Source: Burkholderiaceae bacterium | GTDB taxonomy: Bacteria > Pseudomonadota > Gammaproteobacteria > Burkholderiales > Burkholderiaceae_D | NCBI GenBank assembly: GCA_019232795.1 | Contig: JAFANH010000027.1 | Span: forward strand, 88,021 to 152,020 | Direction: 5' to 3' | DNA: 64,000 nucleotides | Shown: positions 9,245-17,784 of the stretch, piece after piece | How positions within the stretch are numbered: position 1 is the first letter of the stretch | Layout: every line of letters begins with the position of its first letter | The notes under the pieces: model-generated | The model's database searches: none | What the model was told of the DNA's origin: nothing | The model's input: only the letters and a program-made list of their open reading frames with translations | Translations under genes and position numbers: made by a program

Positions 9245-9988
9245 TTATAGCGTGTAGTGATTGGTGCGGCGGACGGCGCGACGGGCGAAATACACCACGG
9301 CGGCGCAGATGATGGCGGTAGTCAACGCGGCCCACAGCAGGGTCTTGAGCAGGCTGTGCAGCAGCGAAGGAGCAGGCTGATCTTGCAGATTGGCCACTGC
9401 CGGTACGGCGCCATCGACTTGGCCGCTATTGGCAACAGGGTTGGTGGCGGGATTGGCGGCGGGATTGACAGTGCCGGCAGTGCCGTTGTTGCCGTTAGCG
9501 CCGTTGTTCACCACCACCACGCGGTCTTGGTTCATCGAATGGCCCATCCAGAACCACAGCCAGGGGCTGGAGAAAAAGCCGCTATGCTGCTGCACGATCA
9601 CCGGTTGCGGCACGTAGACCGGAGCCGGTCCATAAGCGGGAGCTGGCGCACCGACGGCGCCCTGGGTAGCCCGCTGTGCCTTGTTCCGGGCATCGTAGGT
9701 ATTGAGTGCATTGGCATTGGCGCTACCAACATTCAAGTCTTTCGATAAGGCGGAGTTACCGGCCGGGCCGGAAGCAGCGGCGCCGCCGAAGGAGCCGAAC
9801 GTAGTACGTTGAGCACTGCCGGTCGGTGCCGCGTGCTGCGCCATGCTCTTTTGCGAAGAAAAGCCGCCCCGCAGGGCAGACGAAGAACCGGCGCGGCCCA
9901 TGCCGGATACGTGTATGCCGGCTTGAGCCGATTCCCATGCCGGGCCGCACAGCAGCAGGGCCAGCAACAGGACTTTGAATACTTTCAT
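9245..9988 (-). CDS. Exported Gly/Ala/Asn-rich protein with a C-terminal membrane anchor
   Basis: First gene of the yjfJK-like operon, 247 residues, function unknown. The start at 9988 follows GGGAG at good spacing; upstream extensions of the frame overlap the divergent gene. Residues 1-23 form a signal peptide (LLLALLLCGPAWESAQA). Residues 24-150 are low-complexity Gly/Ser/Ala with Pro/Tyr repeats (APAPAYGPAPVYVPQP). HSGFFSSPWLWFWMGHS follows, then an Asn/Ala/Gly-rich linker. A single membrane segment (about 215-235) precedes a short basic tail. The topology suggests a mostly periplasmic protein anchored at its C-terminus. No named domain was recognised. Confidence 0.75.
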   Translation of the reverse strand: MKVFKVLLLALLLCGPAWESAQAGIHVSGMGRAGSSSALRGGFSSQKSMAQHAAPTGSAQRTTFGSFGGAAASGPAGNSALSKDLNVGSANANALNTYDARNKAQRATQGAVGAPAPAYGPAPVYVPQPVIVQQHSGFFSSPWLWFWMGHSMNQDRVVVVNNGANGNNGTAGTVNPAANPATNPVANSGQVDGAVPAVANLQDQPAPSLLHSLLKTLLWAALTTAIICAAVVYFARRAVRRTNHYTL

Positions 9989-10108
9989 TATTTTTCTCCC
10001 AGATTTGCCGGTGGTAGCCACACCGATTTCGGTACAATGGCTGCGACCTGGAAGAAGCATAGTCATCCGCTGCGCGCCCCGCATCGGTAATAAATGGAAG
10101 AATTCACC

Positions 10109-10594
10109 ATGACCCGCAGATACTCGGACATGAACCAGCACGACGCCTTGTACAAGGTGGCGCGCGCTTATCCCGGCGGCCTGGAAGCGCTGGCCGAGCG
10201 CATGGGCGTGTCGGTCAACGTGCTGCGCAACAAGCTGGCGCCCGGCATCGATACGCATTACCCGTCTTTCGAGGAAATGTCGCAGATCGTCGAGCTATGC
10301 TATGAAGCCAGCGTCAAGGACGCCTTGCTGCCCATCCACGCCTTGCTGGCGCGCCACAACATGGCCGCCTTCGTGGTGCCGGAACCGGAAACGGTGAACA
10401 CCGACGACTTGTCGCAAACCGTCTGCCGCGTCATGAGCCAGGTCGGCAGCGTGGCTGAAGTGGTGTCGGATGCCTTGCTCGACGGCGTAATCACCAACGC
10501 CGAGGCTGATTTGATCGAACGCGAGTTTCAGGGCGCGCTTACGGCGCTAGGTGAGTGGCGTGCGCGGATTCGGGCGCGGGGGACGGTGGGGTAG
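10109..10594 (+). CDS. Phage CII-like (CP76 family) DNA-binding regulator
   Basis: A protein of 161 residues. The N-terminal half (YPGGLEALAERMGVSVNVLRNKL) matches the helix-turn-helix pattern of the phage regulatory CII family (Phage_CP76), and the C-terminal half is helical. The ATG at 10109 follows GGAAG; an in-frame ATG at 10094 is a less likely start. It is divergent from the yjfJK-like operon across 120 bp, so control of that operon or of itself is plausible but unproven. No other phage genes are nearby, which suggests a domesticated regulator. Such genes also occur away from prophages in betaproteobacterial chromosomes. Confidence 0.75.
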   Translation: MTRRYSDMNQHDALYKVARAYPGGLEALAERMGVSVNVLRNKLAPGIDTHYPSFEEMSQIVELCYEASVKDALLPIHALLARHNMAAFVVPEPETVNTDDLSQTVCRVMSQVGSVAEVVSDALLDGVITNAEADLIEREFQGALTALGEWRARIRARGTVG

Positions 10595-10680
10595 GGAACT
10601 ATTGCCGCTTACGTGCGATAAGGCACGTTGAAGCTGTCAATTGCGGCCGCACACTTTCATATCTTCGACTATTTTTCCCC

Positions 10681-10775
10681 GTCGTTCCCGCGTAGGCGGG
10701 AACCCATAAGGCGGTTGTGCGCCCATGCTCACGATGGATTACTGCGGGGCGGCCATCCGATGCGCGGGAATGACG
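10681..10775. repeat. REP/BIME element 2
   Basis: The arms GTCGTTCCCGCGTAGGCGGG and the inverted GCGCGGGAATGAC enclose a spacer of about 60 bp containing ACCCATAAGG and GGATTACTGCGGGGCGGCC. The spacer differs from that of elements 1, 3 and 4 but shares GCGGGGCGGCCATCCG with element 6 in inverted form. Confidence 0.75.
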
Positions 10776-10831
10776 GAGCAGCGATGTCGTCGATTGTCTA
10801 AATAAATGAACCATTTATCACCGAACTAATC

Positions 10832-12007
10832 TTGTCCGAACTTCCCTTGAGCGTACCTTCGCGTAGCTCCAATCGCTACCCTGGCCTCGACTTCATCCGC
10901 GCCTGCGCCATCCTGTGGGTAATGGTCTACCACTCCAGCCTCTACGGCCTGCTGCCGCGTGACAATCCTTTCATCGCCTTCGGCTGGATGGGCGTCGACC
11001 TGTTCTTCGTTCTCAGTGGTTTCCTGATCGGCGGGCAGTTGTTCCAGCCTTTTGTGCGCGGCGATGCGCCCGACTACCTGCGCTTTTTCCAACGCCGCTT
11101 GTTGCGCACGGTGCCGGCTTTCGCCGTCATGCTGGCGGTCTACTTCCTGCTGCCATCGTGGCGCGAGCAGAGCTTTATCCAGCCGTTGTGGCAATTCCTT
11201 ACCTTCACGCAAAACCTGTTCATCCACGCCGGGCCGGGGATTGCGTTTTCGCATGCGTGGTCGCTGTGCGTGGAAGAGCAGTTCTATTTGGTGTTCCCCT
11301 TGATCGTGATGCTCGGCGCACGCAAGCCCAGTGCACGCAAGTTTGCCTTGATAGCGGGTGGCGTGCTGCTGTTCGGCGTGGCAGTGCGTGCCTATGCCTG
11401 GCTGCACTACGTGGCCGACCCGACTCTTACACTGGATGACGGGATTGATTGGCGCGCCTACATGTCCGACATCTATTACCCGACCTGGAGCCGGCTCGAC
11501 GGTTTGCTGGCCGGCGTGGTGTTGGCCGCCGTCAGAATCCTCCGCCCGCAATGGTGGAAGCGGTTCACGGTGCGGCCGAATTGGCTGGCTGCTCTCGGCA
11601 TCGCTGGCGTGGCTGGAACCGCATGGTTCTTCGATGACCAGATCGCGCAATTCTGGCCGGCCGTGTTCGGCTATCCCTTGCTGGCGGCGAGCATCGCGCT
11701 GATCGTGGCGGCTGGCGCCGAGCCGCGCAGCCTGTTGTGCCGTTTGCCGGTACCCGGTGCAGCGACCCTAGCCGCGGCTGCCTACAGCTTGTACCTGAGC
11801 CATAAGATGGTGTTTCAGGCTGTGAAAATGGCGGGCAGTGCGCACGGCCTCGGTGGTGCTGAGTTGGCGCTGTTGGCGTTCGGAGCGGCTTTCCTTGCCG
11901 GGTCCGCACTTTACCTGGCGGTGGAGCGACCTTTCCTGCAACTGCGAGAGCGGATCACCGTGGCGCGACATTTACCCGTGGCGGCGCCAACTGCCGCCAC
12001 TCCCTGA
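10832..12007 (+). CDS. Acyltransferase family 3 (OafA/YrhL-type) membrane protein
   Basis: An inner-membrane protein of about 391 residues with roughly ten hydrophobic segments. Family motifs are visible: YPGLDFIRACAILWVMVYH at 15-33 (catalytic-type His), FFVLSGFLIGG at about 54-64 and SLCVEEQFYL at about 145-154. Members O-acetylate or O-acylate cell-surface polysaccharides or exported metabolites; the substrate here is unknown. No ATG lies between the upstream in-frame stop at 10799 and the conserved N-terminus, so TTG at 10832 (or at 10847) is the likely start. It stands alone between REP element 2 and the cyclase gene. Confidence 0.88.
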   Translation: MSELPLSVPSRSSNRYPGLDFIRACAILWVMVYHSSLYGLLPRDNPFIAFGWMGVDLFFVLSGFLIGGQLFQPFVRGDAPDYLRFFQRRLLRTVPAFAVMLAVYFLLPSWREQSFIQPLWQFLTFTQNLFIHAGPGIAFSHAWSLCVEEQFYLVFPLIVMLGARKPSARKFALIAGGVLLFGVAVRAYAWLHYVADPTLTLDDGIDWRAYMSDIYYPTWSRLDGLLAGVVLAAVRILRPQWWKRFTVRPNWLAALGIAGVAGTAWFFDDQIAQFWPAVFGYPLLAASIALIVAAGAEPRSLLCRLPVPGAATLAAAAYSLYLSHKMVFQAVKMAGSAHGLGGAELALLAFGAAFLAGSALYLAVERPFLQLRERITVARHLPVAAPTAATP

Positions 12008-12177
12008 TTCCTTGATTTGATGTACGGCAACTCATTAAAACGATGTTGCTTTATTAATAATCCCATGGCAGCATGACCGGCATTGCACCAGGTTTTACGT
12101 TCCGGCGTTGACCAAGTTTTGTGCTGTCGGTCACGGCAGGCTGGGGCGGCATTTCGATGTCAACCTAGGCCGACGCC

Positions 12178-15100
12178 ATGCTCTGCGTTCACTGCGAGTT
12201 CGATAACCCGTCAGGTAACAAATTCTGCGGCGAATGCGGCACGCCCTTGCGCGGTGACGCGGCAGCGCTCAAGTCATCTCCCGCGAATTCCTCTCTCAGC
12301 GACGAACGCAAGCAAGTTACCGTCATGTTCTGCGACGTGGTCGGTTCGACCGAGTTAACCGCGAAACTTGGCGAAGACCGCATGCACCGCCTGCTCAACG
12401 AATTCTTCGGTATTGCGATAGCTGGGATCCATCGCTACGAAGGCAGCGTCAACAAGTTTCTCGGCGACGGCTTCATGGCCTTGTTCGGCGCGCCCATCGC
12501 ACATGAAGACCACACGCGTCGCGCCGCGCTGGCAGCCGTCGCCATCCGCGATGCGGTCGCTAATGCGACTTGGGAAAGCGTACCTGCCGGACAGCGCCTG
12601 CAGATCCGCATGGGCCTCGACACGGGAACGGTGGTGTTCGGCAAGGTGGGTGGCGGCCAGCGCGCTGAGATCACCGCCATCGGCGATACCACCAACGTGG
12701 CGGCTCGCTTGCAAAGCGAAGCGCCGCCGGGTGGCATAGCCTGCAGCGAAGGCGTCGCCACCACAATCGATGGCCATTTCGAATGCCGCAAACTCGGTTT
12801 ACGCACCCTCAAGGGCAAAGGTGAACCGATCCTGGTATACGAGATCGCACTGCGCAAGAAGCGCGCTGCCGGTACTGCACAATCGACACTGCCCTTGTTG
12901 GGGCGGCAAGCCGAAATGACGCAGGTGCGCAGCGCGCTCGATGCGCTGACCGCGGGGCAGGGCGGCATCCTTATGATCGTTGGTGAAGCCGGCATGGGGA
13001 AATCACGCTTGCTGGCCGAGACTCGCCAATACGCTGCCGGACAAAATTTGGCCTGGGTGGAAGGTACCAGCCTTTCCTTCGGCAGCACGCTCAGCTACTG
13101 GCCGTTTCGTGAAGTGATCCGGCGCTGTTTCAACATCACCGAAGAAGACGGCGAGCGCCAGAGCTGGCAAAAGCTTTCCAATCGTATGGCTTCTTTGTTT
13201 GGGCGAGAGGCCGGCGAAGAGATGGCGCCCTTCGTCGGCGTGCTGCTTACGCTGAATATGCCGGAACCGTTCGGAAGCCGCATGCGTGCCATTGATTCGA
13301 TTTCGATGGGACTCCAGTTGGCGCGCACGGCAAACCTGCTGTTCGAGCGTTTGAGTCGGGAGCAGCCGCTGGCCGTTTGCCTGGAAGATTGGCACTGGGC
13401 TGATTCTTCGTCGGCCGACTTGCTGCTGAGCTTGCTGCAACTGACCCCTGCGAGTCCCATATTATTCGTGATTGCCAGCCGCCCCGAACAGGCCGGTGCC
13501 ATGGCGCGTCTTGAAAGGGCCATTGCCGACGATGCAGGTGTGCGAACGGCAGTGCGCCGCGTCCAACTCAAACCCCTTGGTGGTAACGATGTGCAGCGCA
13601 TCATAGGCGGCCTGCTGGGCGGCGAGCGGCTGGCGCAAGACGTGGCCGAGTTGTTGAGCGCGCGTGCGGGCGGTAATCCGTTTTACGTTGGCGAAATGGT
13701 GCGTATGCTCAAGGCCACGCATGCCGTCGTCAGGGATGATGCCAGCGGAGAATGGCGTGCCGCTAGCCGCATCGAGGAGCTGCCTTTGCCGAATTCGATT
13801 GAGGGCGTGATCCTGGCGCGTATCGACCGCCTTGAAGACGAGGTCAAGCAAGTGCTTAAAGTCGCGGCTGTAGTCGGCCACAGCTTCTTTCATCGGGTGT
13901 TGAAGGTCGTTGCGGATGAGGGTGTGACGCTCGATGTCGATCTGGCCAAGCTTGTCCAGGCGCAGTTCATCGATCAAGTCGAGCGGCATGCCGAAATCGA
14001 GTACATGTTCAAGCACCCGCTGATTCAGCAAGCCACCTACAACAGTCTACTGGAATCCCGGCGCAAGCAACTGCACCTACGGATTGGTGAAACAATAGAG
14101 CAATTCTTCGTTGCCAAGATTGAGGAGTTTTATCCCATCTTGGCCTACCACTACGCGCAAGCGCAGGAGTGGACGAAGGCGCAGGAGTATTTGATGAAGG
14201 CTGCCGACCAGGCTGGCGCCATGTCGGCCAATGAAGAGGCCTTTGCACTGTATCAGCGAACCATTGAGGTGGCGGAGAAGCATTCGGCGTTAAAGTTCAC
14301 GCCGTATGAACGTGCTGTGCTCGATGTAAAAATTGGCGAAGCGATGTATGGCGCAGGAAAGCTGATGGAGGCGACACAGTATTTCGAAAAAAGCCTGCGG
14401 CATTTGGGGGTGAAGTTGCCGACCGGGCGGAAAGAAATCGCACGCAAGACGATTGCTACGCTGATTCAATGTCTGCCCAATTGGCTTGCGACGATATACC
14501 GAAACAGCCCACAAAGTGGCGAAATATTATCACGTGAGCGAACGTTGATAAGGAAAATTTTAATTAACCAAGGGTGGATTGATTATTTTTGTAACCCGCA
14601 CAGACTTTTTCTGGTTACGGCGATTGGATACAAAATAGGACGCGGCGATCAAAATTGCGGCGAATTCGCAGTCAGCTTAATTGGGGTCGGCTATGGGCTT
14701 TTCTTCTTGGGCCGGCGCAGGTTTGCGGAGAGGTGTTTTCGATTGGCATTACGCATCGCAAAAGATTCCGGCGACACTTCAAGCATCGCCAATTGCCACG
14801 TTGCATACGCCAATTGTCTGGTTTTGATGGGCCTCGGCACGGAGGCAGTCGAAAATTTTATTTCGGCAAGAGAGCTTTTTGTGAAGGCCGGAGATCTTGG
14901 ACGGGCGACGACGACGACTCGGGGGCTCGTCGCGTTTTACCGGGAGCTTGGTCATCCGCAGTACCGTCGTCTCAATCAAGAGACAAACGACCAAGCGAAG
15001 TATGCGTTCGATCCTCACAACGCCAGTTTCGTCAAGATGACCAATGGCCGCATTGCAATTTGGGATGGCGACTACGAAGGCGCTATTCGCGAATTGGGTT

Positions 15101-15660
15101 CAGCGATTGACATCTATGCAGTGACAGGAAACGTTTCATCCTCCGTGTCGGCCTTGTGCGAGATGGCGCGCAGTCACATCATGATCGGAAATTTTGACGA
15201 GGCCGAAAAATGGACGGCCGAAATAGACGCAATCGATCTCAGTCTGCTGCGTGGTTCATTGGCTACTTGGGCAATTATGGGAAAAGCCCAGGTGCTGTTG
15301 ATGCTGGCAGAAAGCGGGCGAGAAGCAAGCCGCAATCGATTCCTGGTAGCTGCGGCCGAGGCTTGTCGCGTCGCGACGCGGTATGCGAAGCGAATCAAGG
15401 ATTATGGTTGCGTGGAAAGCCTGCGCCTTGAAGCAAACCTGGCTTGGTTGCAAGGCAAGCGTGGCAAGGCGGAAGCCTTGTGGCACAAGGCCTTGATCGA
15501 TGCGGAACAAAAGGGCTACAAGCCCGTCCTGGCGGACACCAATCTGGACCTCGGCCAACGCTTGGGGCGGCGCGACAATCTGCTCAAGGCCCAGGCCCTG
15601 TGGGCCGAAATCGGCTCACCCGCCAAGGTGGCCATTATCCAGGACCTGCTGAATCCCTGA
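12178..15660 (+). CDS. Class III adenylate cyclase fused to AAA ATPase and TPR domains
   Basis: A large cytoplasmic regulator of 1160 residues. A zinc ribbon (Cys3, Cys6, Cys17, Cys20) is followed by a class III cyclase domain (about 45-225). Its metal ligands are Asp53 and Asp97, the adenine-type pair is Lys93/Asp170, and Asn173/Arg177 match the transition-state residues. This predicts cAMP synthesis from ATP. An AAA_16-type ATPase follows, with Walker A GEAGMGKS (269-276) and Walker B LAVCLEDWHWAD (398-409). About 500 residues of degenerate TPR-like helices end the protein. The architecture resembles other cyclase-STAND proteins, in which nucleotide hydrolysis and TPR binding gate the output. 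Base composition becomes more AT-rich from about 14280 to 15100. No partner gene is adjacent. Confidence 0.9.
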   Translation: MLCVHCEFDNPSGNKFCGECGTPLRGDAAALKSSPANSSLSDERKQVTVMFCDVVGSTELTAKLGEDRMHRLLNEFFGIAIAGIHRYEGSVNKFLGDGFMALFGAPIAHEDHTRRAALAAVAIRDAVANATWESVPAGQRLQIRMGLDTGTVVFGKVGGGQRAEITAIGDTTNVAARLQSEAPPGGIACSEGVATTIDGHFECRKLGLRTLKGKGEPILVYEIALRKKRAAGTAQSTLPLLGRQAEMTQVRSALDALTAGQGGILMIVGEAGMGKSRLLAETRQYAAGQNLAWVEGTSLSFGSTLSYWPFREVIRRCFNITEEDGERQSWQKLSNRMASLFGREAGEEMAPFVGVLLTLNMPEPFGSRMRAIDSISMGLQLARTANLLFERLSREQPLAVCLEDWHWADSSSADLLLSLLQLTPASPILFVIASRPEQAGAMARLERAIADDAGVRTAVRRVQLKPLGGNDVQRIIGGLLGGERLAQDVAELLSARAGGNPFYVGEMVRMLKATHAVVRDDASGEWRAASRIEELPLPNSIEGVILARIDRLEDEVKQVLKVAAVVGHSFFHRVLKVVADEGVTLDVDLAKLVQAQFIDQVERHAEIEYMFKHPLIQQATYNSLLESRRKQLHLRIGETIEQFFVAKIEEFYPILAYHYAQAQEWTKAQEYLMKAADQAGAMSANEEAFALYQRTIEVAEKHSALKFTPYERAVLDVKIGEAMYGAGKLMEATQYFEKSLRHLGVKLPTGRKEIARKTIATLIQCLPNWLATIYRNSPQSGEILSRERTLIRKILINQGWIDYFCNPHRLFLVTAIGYKIGRGDQNCGEFAVSLIGVGYGLFFLGRRRFAERCFRLALRIAKDSGDTSSIANCHVAYANCLVLMGLGTEAVENFISARELFVKAGDLGRATTTTRGLVAFYRELGHPQYRRLNQETNDQAKYAFDPHNASFVKMTNGRIAIWDGDYEGAIRELGSAIDIYAVTGNVSSSVSALCEMARSHIMIGNFDEAEKWTAEIDAIDLSLLRGSLATWAIMGKAQVLLMLAESGREASRNRFLVAAAEACRVATRYAKRIKDYGCVESLRLEANLAWLQGKRGKAEALWHKALIDAEQKGYKPVLADTNLDLGQRLGRRDNLLKAQALWAEIGSPAKVAIIQDLLNP

Positions 15661-15746
15661 ACACGTTTGCTTGGCGTATTCGGAAGCCCCAGTTTGGGAC
15701 AGGGAAGCGCATTGCCTCTTGACTCAATGTTTCATATTATGCAATA

Positions 15747-15775
15747 TTGACATCGCATGATGTCAAATGTAGACT
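15747..15775 (+). promoter_or_regulatory. Sigma70 promoter overlapping a perfect palindrome (operator 1) of the redox operon
   Basis: TTGACA (15747-15752), a 17-bp spacer and TAGACT (15770-15775) form a good promoter. The -35 box is also the left arm of an inverted repeat, TTGACATC-GCAT-GATGTCAA (15747-15766), with perfect 8-bp arms. A protein bound there would block RNA polymerase. The symmetry is typical of TetR-family or similar dimeric repressors; which one is unknown. Confidence 0.65.
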
Positions 15776-15784
15776 TGCGCAAAA

Positions 15785-15804
15785 CTGACATTGAATGATG
15801 TCAA
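15785..15804 (+). promoter_or_regulatory. Second copy of the palindromic operator (operator 2)
   Basis: CTGACATTGAATGATGTCAA matches operator 1 at 17 of 20 positions. It lies 38 bp downstream, start to start, just after the expected transcription start. Two near-identical sites around one promoter support tight repression of the operon beginning at 15845. Confidence 0.6.
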
Positions 15805-15844
15805 ATTAAGGCAAAAAAACTATCACTCCACCACAGGAGGAGAC

Positions 15845-16894
15845 GTGCAGAACTGGATGATCTATGGCGCCAACGGCTATAGCGGCCGCTTGATCGCGGC
15901 TGAAGCCTTGCGCCTCGGTCTGCGGCCCGTCCTGGCCGGACGCGGTGCGGCGGTCGAAGAACTCGGCGCCGAACTGGGCTTGCCGGTGCGGCGCTTCGAT
16001 CTCGGCGACGGCGCTGCCACGCTCGCCGCGCTGACGGATATGGAACTGGTGCTCAATTGTGCCGGGCCGTTCTCGCGCACCGCTGCCGCCATGATGGCTG
16101 CTTGCCTGCAGGTGAAGGCGCACTACCTCGACATCACCGGCGAATTCCCGGTGTTCGAGCATGCGCGCAGCCTGCATGCGACCGCCGTCGAGAAGGGCAT
16201 CGTGCTGTGCCCCGGCGTCGGCTTCGACGTGATTCCGACCGACTGCCTGGCCGTGGCGTTGAAGCGTGCGCTGCCCGACGCCACCAGCCTCACGCTGGGC
16301 TTCGACACCAGCAGCAGCCTGAGCCCCGGCACCACCAAAACCGTGATCGAGAACCTGCATGAGGGCGGCAAGATACGGCGCGGCGGCGAGCTGGTGACAG
16401 TGCCCAATGCCTGGCGCGTGCGCAAGATCAATTTCGGCTTCGGCAGCAAATGGGCCATGACGTTGCCCTGGGGCGACATTTCCACCGCCTACGCCAGCAC
16501 CGGCATTCCCAACATCAAGGTGTACGTGGCCGTGCCGCGCAAGACGGCGCGCCTGTCGCGCTGGACCGACTGGGCGCGCGGCATTTACCGTCAAGCCTGG
16601 CTGCAGCGTTTCCTGTTGCGCTGGGTAGACAAGCACGTGCAGGGCCCGGACGCCGAACAGCGCGCCATGCTGCGCACGGCGGTATGGGGCAAGGTGCGCA
16701 ATGCAGAAGGCGTCACGCGCAATGCCCGCGTGGAAACCGCGAGCGTGTACGCGCTCACGGTGTATGGCGCGGTAGCCATGGTGCGCTGGCTGAAAGAACA
16801 TGAAGTGGCCGGCGGCTATTACACCCCTGCCATGCTGGCCGGACCTGAATTGGTCGAGAGACTGCCCGGCAGCAGCGAGATTCGAATCGTATAA
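15845..16894 (+). CDS. Saccharopine dehydrogenase-like NADP-binding protein (trans-acting enoyl reductase type)
   Basis: First gene of the redox operon, 349 residues. GTG at 15845 is the likely start because AGGAGG ends 4 nt upstream. A longer frame from 15791 would start inside operator 2, and the ATG at 15857 is too far from the ribosome binding site. The Rossmann motif WMIYGANGYSGR follows at residues 4-15. The family binds NAD(P)H and includes saccharopine reductase and mycobacterial enoyl reductases acting on polyketide or lipid intermediates; lysine metabolism is unlikely here. The SDR gene follows after 32 bp. Substrate unknown. Confidence 0.78.
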   Translation: MQNWMIYGANGYSGRLIAAEALRLGLRPVLAGRGAAVEELGAELGLPVRRFDLGDGAATLAALTDMELVLNCAGPFSRTAAAMMAACLQVKAHYLDITGEFPVFEHARSLHATAVEKGIVLCPGVGFDVIPTDCLAVALKRALPDATSLTLGFDTSSSLSPGTTKTVIENLHEGGKIRRGGELVTVPNAWRVRKINFGFGSKWAMTLPWGDISTAYASTGIPNIKVYVAVPRKTARLSRWTDWARGIYRQAWLQRFLLRWVDKHVQGPDAEQRAMLRTAVWGKVRNAEGVTRNARVETASVYALTVYGAVAMVRWLKEHEVAGGYYTPAMLAGPELVERLPGSSEIRIV

Positions 16895-16926
16895 ACCGCA
16901 TCGTCTCATTTTGAATAAGGCAAAGC

Positions 16927-17742
16927 ATGAACGTTTTCCAGGGAAAAGTCGCCGTCATCACCGGCGCGGGTTCGGGCATAGGCCGCCAATTGGCCGTGCA
17001 ATTGGCGGCGCAGGGCGCACGCCTGGCGATTTCGGACATCAATGAGAGCGGCCTGCAGCAGACCGTGGCGATGTGCCGTGCGGCACAATCACAATGCGAG
17101 GTGCGTAGCTATAAACTCGACGTCTCTTCGCGCGAGCAGGTGTTTGCGCATGCCGAAGACGTCAAGCGCGACTTCGGCAGCGTGCACTACCTGTTCAATA
17201 ATGCCGGCGTCACGCTGGTGGGCACCATAGAACATTCCAGCATAGAGGAATTCGAATGGCAGCTCGGCATCAATCTATGGGGGGTGATCTACGGCGTCAA
17301 GGCTTTCCTGCCCATCATGCTGGCGCAACGCGCTGGCCACATCGTCAATATCTCCAGCATCTTCGGCATGATCGGTTTCCCCGGACAGGGTGCCTACAAC
17401 GTCTCCAAGTTCGGTGTGCGCGGCCTCACGGAATGTTTGTGGAGCGAACTGGAGGGCACGGGTGTGCAGGCCACCACGGTGCATCCGGGCGGCATCCGCA
17501 CCGAGATCGGCGCCAAGGCGCGCATGTGCAAACTGGCGGACGAACAGGAGCACAAGATGCTGCCCTTGGTCGACAGGATGTTGATCACGCCTCCCGAAGA
17601 ATGCGCGGCCAATATCCTCAGGGGCGTCGCGCAAGGAAAACGCAAGATCGTCACCGGACACAAGGCGACGCTGGTCGACTGGCTGTCGCGCCTGGTGCCG
17701 GTCAACTATGGCGGTTTCGTCAAGCGCGATATGGGCGTTTAG
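16927..17742 (+). CDS. Short-chain dehydrogenase/reductase (SDR)
   Basis: A classical SDR of 271 residues. The NAD(P) motif TGAGSGIG lies at about 13-20, NNAG at about 92-95, the catalytic Ser in NISSIFG and the YNVSK Tyr/Lys pair at about 158-162. It should interconvert an alcohol and a ketone or aldehyde. It lies between the saccharopine-dehydrogenase-like gene and the flavin monooxygenase gene (42 bp before the latter), so it probably makes or removes the ketone used by that enzyme. AAGG precedes the ATG. Confidence 0.9.
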   Translation: MNVFQGKVAVITGAGSGIGRQLAVQLAAQGARLAISDINESGLQQTVAMCRAAQSQCEVRSYKLDVSSREQVFAHAEDVKRDFGSVHYLFNNAGVTLVGTIEHSSIEEFEWQLGINLWGVIYGVKAFLPIMLAQRAGHIVNISSIFGMIGFPGQGAYNVSKFGVRGLTECLWSELEGTGVQATTVHPGGIRTEIGAKARMCKLADEQEHKMLPLVDRMLITPPEECAANILRGVAQGKRKIVTGHKATLVDWLSRLVPVNYGGFVKRDMGV

Positions 17743-17784
17743 GTTGAGCGTGTGAGGAAACCTGGAACTTTAACTGGAACAACA

